A DNA stretch of 64,000 nt from Bathynomus jamesi (lineage: Eukaryota; Arthropoda; Malacostraca; Isopoda; Cirolanidae): positions 513,501 through 577,500 of the forward strand of contig JAJOZX010002714.1 in NCBI GenBank assembly GCA_023014485.1, written 5' to 3'. The notes below the pieces were generated by a model. It worked only from the letters and a program-made list of their open reading frames with translations, ran no database searches and was not told the DNA's origin. The translations under genes and the position numbers were made by a program. Shown here piece by piece: positions 32,378-40,014 of this stretch (the stretch's first letter is position 1; each line of letters opens with the position of its first letter).

Positions 32378-32609
32378 TACCTAACCTAACCCTGGCTAAA
32401 CGAGCCTAACCCTGGCTAAACGAGCCTAACCCTGGCTAAATGAGCCTAACCCTGGCTAAATGAGCCTAACCCTGGCTAAACGAGCCTAACCCTAGCTAAA
32501 CGAGCCAAACCCTGGCTAAACGAGCCTAACCCTGGCTGAACGATCCTAACCCTGGCTGAACGATCCTAACCCTGGCTAAATGAGCCTAACCCTGGCTAAA
32601 CGAGCCTAG
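32378..32609 (+). repeat. 20-bp minisatellite
   Basis: About eleven units of CCTAACCCTGGCTAAACGAG with single-base variants. Two inverted units follow at 32656-32690 and lead directly into TTAGG repeats. Confidence 0.95.
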
Positions 32610-32689
32610 AGTATTACCTTATTATGGATTAGGTGGTGGATACAGACGAGAGTTCGTTTAGCCAGGGTTAGGCTCGTTTAGCCAGGGTT

Positions 32690-32738
32690 AGGTTAGGTTA
32701 GGTTAGGTAAGGTTAGGTTAGGTAAGGTTAGGTTAGGT
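32690..32738 (+). repeat. (TTAGG)n run, interstitial
   Basis: GGTTAGG units, some GGTAAGG. TTAGG is the common arthropod telomere repeat. The run abuts a Merlin-family palindrome rather than a chromosome end. Confidence 0.85.
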
Positions 32739-32744
32739 TAATTA

Positions 32745-32945
32745 ATACCAAATACATTTTTCTAGTAATATTTGATGTGTTTTGCTTAGATTTTGACTTC
32801 CATTTCCCTTAAAAATGAGCCAAACTTCAAAGTACTATAACTTTGTTGGATCTCATTTCCGAAGGAAATGGAGGTCATATTTGAACAAATCACATCAAAT
32901 ACTACTAGAAAAATGTATTTTGGTATGTAAAATGACTGAGTGTGA
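32745..32945. repeat. Palindrome of the Merlin-associated family
   Basis: Same type as 2030-2225, with TTTGATGTGTTTTGCTTAGA and GACTTCCATTTCCC in the left arm and the reverse in the right arm. Confidence 0.8.
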
Positions 32946-32959
32946 TAAAATATATAATA

Positions 32960-33147
32960 ACCCATTTTTCTAGTAGTATTTGATGTGCAATGTTAAAATC
33001 TGGCCTTCATTTTATGGGGAAATGAACCAAAATATGTTAAAACTTTGAAGTCTCATAACTTTTGATTGGTTCATTTCCACATAAAATGAAGGCCAGATTT
33101 GAACAAAGCACATCATACACTACTAGGAAAATATATTTTGGCATCAA
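32960..33147. repeat. Palindrome of the Merlin-associated family
   Basis: Arms with TTCTAGTAGTATTTGATGTG and GGCCTTCATTTTATGGGGA. A distinct subtype with the same layout as its neighbours. Confidence 0.8.
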
Positions 33148-33321
33148 AATTGGGTGGAGGCCGTAATATCCATATTTACCATATATTTTTTAAAAAAGTA
33201 CATTTTATACAAATTTGCACAAGATAATATATATATTTTCTTATTCAGCTTTGATTGGTTATTCAATATATATTGCTGTTATAGCTGGGTGTGACTGGGT
33301 CAAAAAACGAATATTAACCAA

Positions 33322-33405
33322 TTTTTATAGTGGGCATACTAGGGGCTACTTTGGCCCATCGAGGTGGCTCCACTATGTAAAAACTGCCAATAATTATTCA
33401 TTTTT
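33322..33405 (-). repeat. CR1-like 3' tail fragment
   Basis: Minus-strand copy of the 12745-12835 tail (GGAGCCACCTCGATGGGCC on that strand). Solo 3' remnant. Confidence 0.7.
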
Positions 33406-33426
33406 ACACTGTCTATTTTTATGATG

Positions 33427-33589
33427 AGAAACTTTTCTGGTCAATTTTGAGGTGTTTTGCACGAATCTGTCATCCGTTTCCCGTGCAAATGCGTAGTTTT
33501 CGAGATATTGTCATCTCAAAAACTACGCATTTGCATAGGAAGCGGATGGCAGTTTCATACAAAACACCTCAAAATTAACCAGAAAAGTT
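33427..33589. repeat. Palindrome interrupted at its edge by Merlin twin A
   Basis: Arms begin AAACTTTTCTGGTCA and end ACCAGAAAAGTT. The last bases GAAAAGTT are the target duplication of the element starting at 33590; the palindrome's final T and following DNA lie after 34195. Confidence 0.85.
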
Positions 33590-34187
33590 GGTAAATATAC
33601 AGTATTACACCCGTCTCCCTTTCGAGGTGAAATTTATGTTTTTCCTATGGTTTTTGATGTGTTTTGAATGAATCTGACCTTCAAAACTCGGAAATTACTC
33701 TTTTTTGAGACCCCCCCCCCCCCCCCCCCCTAGCTGGCAATCGAAAATGAGTCATTTCCGACGGGTTTGAAGGTCAGATTCGTTTAAAACATCAAAAACC
33801 ATAGGAAAAACATAAATTTCACCTTCAAAATTGACCTAACCTAACCTATCCTGACCTAAATCACTTATAGTCTTGTAGGCAGCCCAGGAATCACTATAAA
33901 TCACAGAGCCAGGCCTAATGTACTTCTGAATGAGTGGAATGAGTGTTCCATTCCGGTACGAAAGAAATTCGAAATGGATGGAGCGCAGTGATTGGGCAGA
34001 CATGTAACGAATGCACAAACGAACGTACGAACACACACTAGATACACACCAAAAAAATGTTTATATCTCGAAAACGAAGCATTTGCGACGGAAATGCTAT
34101 AGAAGGAAAGTGTCTTAGAATTAAAAAATCTACTTAATGAACATATAATTGCTGGACATTAGACGGGTGTAATAGTAGAATAATACT
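33590..34187 (-). mobile_element. Merlin twin A (non-autonomous)
   Basis: Ends GGTAAATATACAGTATTACA and, reversed, AGTATTATTCTACTATTACA, then CCCGTC on both. A perfect duplication GAAAAGTT (33582-33589, 34188-34195). It holds a palindrome (33605-33830), a short TTAGG-type run, and a transposase scrap. About 90% similar to twin B by eye. Confidence 0.88.
33855..33975 (-). pseudogene. Merlin transposase core scrap in twin A
   Basis: Minus-strand RNGTLIPLIQKYIRPG followed by SVIYSDSWAAYKTISDLG matches the second catalytic region of ISXO2/Merlin transposases (I-Y-S-D-x-W-x-A-Y). Everything else of the gene is missing. Twin B has the same scrap at about 34522-34615 with SDS-L-AAY. Confidence 0.75.
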
Positions 34188-34199
34188 GAAAAGTTTATA

Positions 34200-34236
34200 C
34201 TTGTCATTAGGACTGATCAGTTTGTGATGCGTGATC
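34200..34236. repeat. Left remnant of the 1773-2009 palindrome
   Basis: CTGATCAGTTTGTGATGCGTGATC matches an arm of the palindrome in Merlin A. The other part is at 34892-34936; twin B sits between. Confidence 0.75.
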
Positions 34237-34891
34237 GGTAAATGTACAGTATTACACCCGTCTCCCTTTCGAGGTGAAATTTATGTTTTTACTATGGTTT
34301 TTGATGTGTTTTGAATGAATCTGACCTTCAAAACTGTCGGAAATGACTCGTTTTTGAGATAACCCCTCTCCCCCTAGCCGGCAATCGAAAAAGAGTCATT
34401 TCCACGGTTTTGAAGGTCAGATTCGTTTAAAACATCAAAAACCATAGGAAAAACAAATTTCACCTTCAAAATTGACCTGACCTAACCTAACCTAACCTAT
34501 CCTAACCTAAATCACTTATAGTCTTGTAGGCAGCTAAGGAATCACTATAAATCACAGAGCCAGGCCTAATGTACTTCTGAATGAGTGGAATGAGTGTTCC
34601 ATTTTGGTACGAAAGTAATTTAAATTCGAAATGGATGGAGCGCAGTGATTAGGCAGACATGTAACGAACACACAAATGAACACACAAACGAACGCATGAA
34701 GACACAAACAAACACACAAATGAACGTACGAACACACACTAGATACACACCAAAAAAATTTTTATATCTCAAAAACGAAGCATTTGCAATGGAAACGCTA
34801 TAGAAGGAAAGTGTCTTACAATTAAAAAATCTACTTAATGAACATATAATAATTGCTGGACGTTAGACGGGTGTAATAGTAGAATAATACT
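34237..34891 (-). mobile_element. Merlin twin B (non-autonomous)
   Basis: Same ends as twin A (GGTAAATGTACAGTATTACA). Flanks GCGTGATC (34229-34236) and GTGTGATC (34892-34899), a 7/8 duplication that itself belongs to the interrupted palindrome. Contains a palindrome (34250-34478), TTAGG-type run and transposase scrap as twin A. Confidence 0.85.
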
Positions 34892-34936
34892 GTGTGATCT
34901 TTATGGGGGCTCCCCCCCCCAAGACCTAAATTATAC
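34892..34936. repeat. Right remnant of the 1773-2009 palindrome
   Basis: GTGATCTTTATGGGGGC and AAGACCTAAATTATACA match the arm at about 1938-1990. Confidence 0.75.
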
Positions 34937-34949
34937 ACAATACCTTACC

Positions 34950-35068
34950 TTATTGCGGATGGTAGAGTTCTGCAATTGCAGTCAGGAAGTGATGCAATTT
35001 TGTGGACTCATTGGTATGTTCTGCTAGGAACAAGTACCACGCAAAATATTTCCGGTGATGAGGGCGTT
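34950..35068 (-). pseudogene. Merlin transposase extreme C-terminus
   Basis: Minus-strand RKYFAWYLFLAEHTNES and LHHFLTAIAELYHPQ, ending at a stop at 34950-34952. It aligns with the tail of the deleted copy at 31010-31370 and is separated from the catalytic fragment at 35367-35695 by a palindrome, so the two may belong to different copies. Confidence 0.65.
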
Positions 35069-35097
35069 TGGGTAATTATTTGTTTGTGCTTTTTCTC

Positions 35098-35312
35098 CTT
35101 TCTGAACCAAAACATATTTTTCTGGTGTTTTTTGGTGTGATTTGCTGAAATCTGAACTTCGTTTCTTTGGGAAATGAGCCATTTTTTAGAAATTTTAAAA
35201 TTGAAAATTTCTCAAAAATGGCTCATTTCCCAAAGAAACAAAGTTCAGATTTGAACAAATCACACCAAAAAATACCAGAAAAATATGTTTTGGTTCAGAC
35301 CTAACCTAACTC
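35098..35312. repeat. Palindrome of the Merlin-associated family
   Basis: Arms about 95 bp, from AACCAAAACATATTTTTCTG to the reverse, with CTTTGGGAAATGAGCCATTT towards the centre. It ends in CCTAACCTAAC. Confidence 0.88.
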
Positions 35313-35366
35313 ACATTTTTTCGCAATTTCTTACCTTAAATAGCAGCATTGGGGTGTTTGTACAAA

Positions 35367-35695
35367 TCAGCGGTGACAAACAGGAATTTGTGGAGACGTT
35401 GTTGAGAGGGGATATTCATGGTTAAACAAGTACCATGCAAGATACTTCGAATAGGATTGGGTTTTGTTGCTAGACCGTAATATCCGGCTCTTCACGTCTT
35501 TCCAACAACGCTCAATATTTTGAATGTGAATGGTGTCTTCCACGAACTGCTGTAAATGATTGACTGTCTGGTGAATGTAGCCTAGATTTCTGAGTTGAGA
35601 ATATGCACGCCACTCGTCAGAATAGATTGTAGTCCCAGACCTAATATATTGCTGGATCAGGCGAACAAGAGTTGTTGCGTCTCTGGTAAAGAAAA
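35367..35695 (-). pseudogene. Merlin transposase catalytic C-terminal half
   Basis: An open frame of about 109 residues on the minus strand: RDATTLVRLIQQYIRSG, the catalytic TIYSDEWRAYSQLRNLGY, then HQTVNHLQQFVE, HIQNIERCWKDVKSRIL and KYLAWYLFNHEYP, stopping at 35367-35369. The second catalytic residue (D of YSDEW) and the final glutamate (NIERCW) of the ISXO2-type DDE domain are present. The first aspartate and zinc ribbon lie upstream and are not visible. It is the best preserved Merlin coding piece here. Confidence 0.85.
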
Positions 35696-35699
35696 CTTC

Positions 35700-36140
35700 A
35701 GTACAGTCTTCTTTTTTATAAATATCTTATATTAATTGATAGTAATCCAAATCACAACCTCCACAAACCATAGTGAAAAGCAAACTGAAAAAGCATTTTG
35801 GAATGAGCAGCATTATGAGAGATTCAAAATGCACGTCTCTGATTGGTTGGATAAGGTCACGTGAAACGAAAACCAGATTTAATTGGCTGATTTGACCTAT
35901 GTTTCCTAATTTTGCCATGAGATGGCCCCCCATAAAACTGGAGAGGACGAGGACTGGCAGAATTTTAACAGTGGAAAGAGGTAAACACTCGGTCAATGGC
36001 CTATAATGGCTGCTTTTTACGTCTAAAATTTTTTTTTTTGTAAAAAATAATTATCATATTTCCTTGATTTTTATCAGTTTCCCTGAGGTTTCAAGGTGTC
36101 CTGAATACAAATTTATATGTTAAATTGTCATAGAATGTCT
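35700..36140. other. No gene seen
   Basis: AT-rich DNA between two Merlin pieces. A minus-strand frame at 35727-35996 has no recognised family. Confidence 0.4.
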
Positions 36141-36142
36141 TC

Positions 36143-36945
36143 GGTAATTTTTTACTATCACTCCGGTCTCTTCAATTCCCATAATTTATAGATCAATGGA
36201 TTCGTTATTACACCAGGAATGCGATTTGGATAGTCTCAAGTGAGGGAACTAGCCCAAAACTAAGTTAGGACACAAAGTTTGTTTTGGGGTATAAGTGTGA
36301 AAAAATGCCATAAAATGCGGGTAATTCCTTCAGTAGAGACTATCTAGGACGCATTCGCGATATAAAAATGAATCCATTGATATACGGTATAAATTATGGA
36401 AATTGTAGAAACAGCCAACATGAGTGACCTAAAAGGTATATATATACATTTATATATATGTAGTAAAACGAACACTATATATATATTCACTGTATATATT
36501 ATATATACCGTAAAACTATACTAACCTAACCTAACCTACCTAACAAACAATACCTTCCTTGTTTTTCTTAGGGCAAATAAATTCTTTTAGCAGTACACTG
36601 TGTTCTACATAAAAATTAAATGCAGCCTCTTCATCATCAAAAATTTGCATGAAGTTAAACAGTGAATAATTACAACCAACGCCATCGTGACACTAAAATC
36701 TTATGAGTTCAGGTCAAAGCCCCCAATTTTGTTAGTGGTACCTTTCTAACCTTTGTGGGATCAGCCATTTTATCACTCCCAAAAACATGATCCGCGATTT
36801 TATCGCTCAAAAAAATAATTTAACATTAATTTTATAGCTTTAATCGGCATTTGCCTTCATATTGTACTTAATAAAAGTTGTTTAAAAAATGTAAAGAGTC
36901 TTATGGTAAACTTTATTTTCAGTTTCCAGAGACCAGAGCCAAAAA
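36143..36945 (-). mobile_element. Merlin copy B, inverted relative to copy A
   Basis: The left end GGTAATTTTTTACTATCACT matches copy A's right end. The other end is degraded after AGTTTCCAGAGACC. Reading on the minus strand it carries the same zinc-ribbon piece as 1132-1344 (FDDEEAAFNFYVEHSVLLKE, then FICPKKNKEG) with a frameshift. It lacks the inner block of copy A and is about 34 kb away in opposite orientation. Confidence 0.8.
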
Positions 36946-37034
36946 AATGTACAGGGCATAACTCAAAAACTGAGTATTTACACAAGAAATGACTATCCTT
37001 CTATTTGTGCCTTCATCTCTAATTTCTTTTCTGG

Positions 37035-38030
37035 CTGATCAATAGCTGCAGTTGTAGATGGCCAATGTTCTTCTCCTAAAGCTATTAACAGTGGTGTTCC
37101 TCAGGGTTCTGTCCTGTAACCCACTCTTTTCCTTTTATTTATTAATGATCTTTTAATTTGCACTGCTTGTCCTATTCACTCCTATGCCGATGATTCCACT
37201 CTTCACTTCTCCAACTGCTTCCCAAAGTGTCCTTCACAACAGTTGCTTCATGATTTGCATGGGATGGTGATGGGACACCTGACCTCTGATATTTCTGCTA
37301 TATCTGATTGGGGCACAGAAAACCTTGTGGCTTTCAATGCCTCAAAAACTCAGTTCCTCCATCTTGCTCGTCACAATCTTCCACGAGACTATCCCCTTAT
37401 CTTCAACAATACACAACTCAATCCTTCCTCTTTTAACAATTTTGGCATTTCTTTTTCTCGTGATCTTTCCTGAAAAGATCATGTGTACTCTCTTTCTAGA
37501 ACAGCTTCTAAGAGATTAGGTGTGTTGTACTGCCTCCACGGTTTCTTCACCCCCACTCAGTTGCTGTCTCTGTACAGGGGTCTTGTTTGCCTCTGTATGG
37601 ATTCCAGGTGGAATCAAAGGCTTTTCATCTCATCATTTCCCTTCCTCTTACTGATCATCTTCAATCTCTCCCTCTTTACTATCGCTGTCATACTGGACAT
37701 TGCTCTTCTGAACTCTCTAACTGCATGCCTCATCACTCCTTTAAGGAGAGCATACAGTACCAAACTTTCTCATTCCTTTTCTGTCCAACTATCTAATGCG
37801 AGGGTTAATCAGTATTTTCAGTCTTTCATCTACTCAACTGGTCAATTCTGGAACAATCTTCCTCAATCCATCTTTCCTCCTGTCTATGACCTCCCATCTT
37901 TCAAATGCAGAGTATCTAGGCATCTCAAAAACCTTGGGCCTCGACTTTGGCTCTTCTTCTTCTATGGGAGGGGTGCTTTTGCGGGCATTTGCCCTTGGCG
38001 CCTCCTTCCTGCATAAAAAAAAAATCATAT
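37035..38030 (+). pseudogene. Non-LTR reverse transcriptase fragment
   Basis: SGVPQGSVL-stop-PTLFLLFIND (from 37090) and the active-site box YADDSTLHFS (37183) are followed by VAFNASKTQFLHLARHNLPR and LGVLYCLHGFFTPTQLLSLY. The C-terminus is STGQFWNNLPQSIFPPVYD near 37840 and SFKCRVSRHLKNLG. Stops at 37118 and 37471 and frameshifts break the frame. It is 5' truncated and ends near an A-rich tail at about 38020. A Jockey/CR1-group affiliation is likely but not certain. Confidence 0.8.
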
Positions 38031-38121
38031 TTGAAATCATTGTCAAAACTGGTCTAAAAAAGTATAGTCAATTATCTGAACCTAGGAGTGGTCCTTTTCT
38101 GTATACAGTATTAGCTGATTA

Positions 38122-39135
38122 CACTGCCCAACACCAATTTTGCTGATTTAATTCTAACACCTGTTTTTAGGTAACTTTGGTGTGCTGATTTCAAAAATCA
38201 CCTTAGTTTTTGCCTATCACGTCATGTTTTTGAGCAATCAAATATGGATATTTTGGAGATCGCATTTTGGCAGGGTTATGCCCAATTTTTTTTCTTTTCA
38301 AAAAATAAGTTTTTACATACTCAGAATCAGCATGGAAAAGTAAACAATTGTGCAGGGAGTGAACTTTAATATACAATGGTAATATTGACACATAAAGTGA
38401 TTAAAAGTGTTTAAATAAGCAAAAAATGAATCCATATTAAAGCAAGCACGGGACCAGTTTTCTTAACATTGTCTTTTTCTTGTTTTCTTACTTTTCAGTG
38501 CTGATAAATTTTCTCTTATAGGACTTCCTAGAATGAGAGATGTCAAGACAATCTCTTTGCAGGCTCCAGCAGTAGTCAGCCATCATGTGGGTATCCCTTC
38601 CTTGGTATCGTTCTTCCATCACTTTGATATCTTGGTGGAACCTTTCACCTTGCTCTTCACTAACATCACCAAGATTTTCTGGAAATTTATCCAGATGACT
38701 GTTGAGATAGTGAACTTTAATGCTCATGTTTTAACCCAACTGCTGAAAGTTTACAAGTAACGTCACTAGCGGAACCGGCTGCTCTCACTCCACCAATGGG
38801 AAATCTCTCAGATCATGATGTCACACTCACACCTGGGGAAATCACAGATACCCAAGATTTTAATATGTTGTACATGACCTTTAGATTTAATGCACAGATT
38901 TGCGTATTCCACAGATAAAATTTTAACAGCAAAACAGCTGTTAACAGGTCTCAAAAATCATCAATTTTGATAAGCACCCTTCATGGATCACCCAAAATAG
39001 GCATATTGCATTGCACGAAAACCTGATGAGATGGACAAAATCTAAGGTGATTTTTGAAATCAGCACATCAATATTATCCAGAAACAGGTCTTAGAATTAA
39101 ATCAGCAGCAAAAAATTTTTTTTTGTTGGGCAGTG
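38122..39135 (-). mobile_element. Unclassified DNA transposon with CACTGCCCAACA ends
   Basis: Inverted ends CACTGCCCAACA / TGTTGGGCAGTG with subterminal repeats (TGCTGATTTAATTCTAA.AC on one side, its reverse on the other). Also GGTGATTTTTGAAATCAGCA is inverted at 38180-38205 and 39045-39066. No clear target duplication. The inside carries a fragment of a protein frequently seen in arthropod repeats (38488-38727). Confidence 0.7.
38488..38727 (-). pseudogene. C-terminal fragment of an unclassified transposon protein
   Basis: 79 residues: KVHYLNSHLDKFPENLGD, then SEEQGERFHQDIKVMEERYQ and MMADYCWSLQRDC. I recognise this block as one that recurs in many arthropod genomes in proteins of transposon type, but I cannot assign a superfamily. 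The rest of the protein is absent from this copy. It lies centrally between the inverted ends. Confidence 0.55.
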
Positions 39136-39489
39136 TTATTGTATTAATTCTGTAGATTTTACTTTATTGGGATTATTAAAGCATAAATAGCTCTATTCCT
39201 AAATTTTAAGCTAAATTTAATTTAGTATTTAGAGAGAGCTAGGGGTTCATTCAGCGCAGTCCCAGTCTTTTGGGTTGACCAGCCTTAGCCCCCATTAGCT
39301 CATTCCATCCAAGGAATAATCTAACTTTGACTTTAAAGCTTTTAAATGAATTAATAGTATTTAAGATGATTTTAAACTATGACTGTAAGAAGGAAGTTAG
39401 GGAAGGGGACAAGGCTTATAGTATGTGAGAGTCGTGATGATTGGTATCACTCAGCCTGCATCAAAATGGAGATGTTACCTTCCCTATTA

Positions 39490-40005
39490 TTTCCTTCTAA
39501 AAGGCTCCAGTATATATGAGGCAGGTTAAAATCTCCTAGACTCGTGGCCATTTAGAATTACTCTCTGTTCTCTGTCTTCTAATCATTTTTCTACCCAATT
39601 TTTAACTGACCCCAATATCCCATGAGTTTTTAATTTATATAGATGTCTCGTATGTGTAACCTTGTCAAATACTTTACTAAAATCCAAATAAATAACATCT
39701 AATCATTTCCATTATTTACCTGTTCAGATACAAATTCTAAAAGGTCAAGAGATTAGACAAACAAGACCTTCCTGATCTAAATCCATGTTGGGAACTTGAA
39801 ATGAGGTTAAAATTTTCCAAATGAATATAATTCTTTCTAGTATCATTCCTGTCAATGATGTTAAACTAACAGGCCTATAATTTCCTACCTCCCCCCCTTA
39901 CTCCCCTTTTTGTAAATGGTTAGTACTACATTTGCTTTCTTCCATTCATCTGGTACCTCTGCATAATTAATACACCTAGCAAACAAAATAGTTAGTACTA
40001 TATAT
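39490..40005 (-). pseudogene. CR1-like reverse transcriptase fragment, minus strand
   Basis: Reading on the minus strand from 40005: ILFARCINYAEVPDEWKKAN, IYKKGSKGG, then in shifted frames SSQHGFRSGRSCLSNL, YLDFSKVFDKVTHTRHLYKL and GSVKNWVEK-stop-LEDREQRVILNG. These are RT fingers and palm A of a CR1-like element. Numerous stops and shifts. The part upstream is cut by the TIR element that starts at 40015. Confidence 0.75.
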
Positions 40006-40014
40006 ATATATATA

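Larger units (their letters stand above)
31554..33180 (+). mobile_element. Merlin-type element C (non-autonomous)
   Basis: Inverted ends GGTAAATATGGATATTATGG / CCGTAATATCCATATTTACC are flanked by a perfect 8-bp duplication ATATATTT (31546-31553, 33181-33188). The interior contains a 220-bp tandem duplication, a 22-codon zinc-ribbon start, three palindromes, a 20-bp minisatellite and TTAGG runs, but no catalytic domain. Confidence 0.88.

Noticed and set aside
32690..32738. True telomere or interstitial telomere from chromosome fusion
   Set aside because: Run is under 50 bp, mixed with GGTAAGG, and joined to transposon palindromes, as are the other TTAGG runs here.
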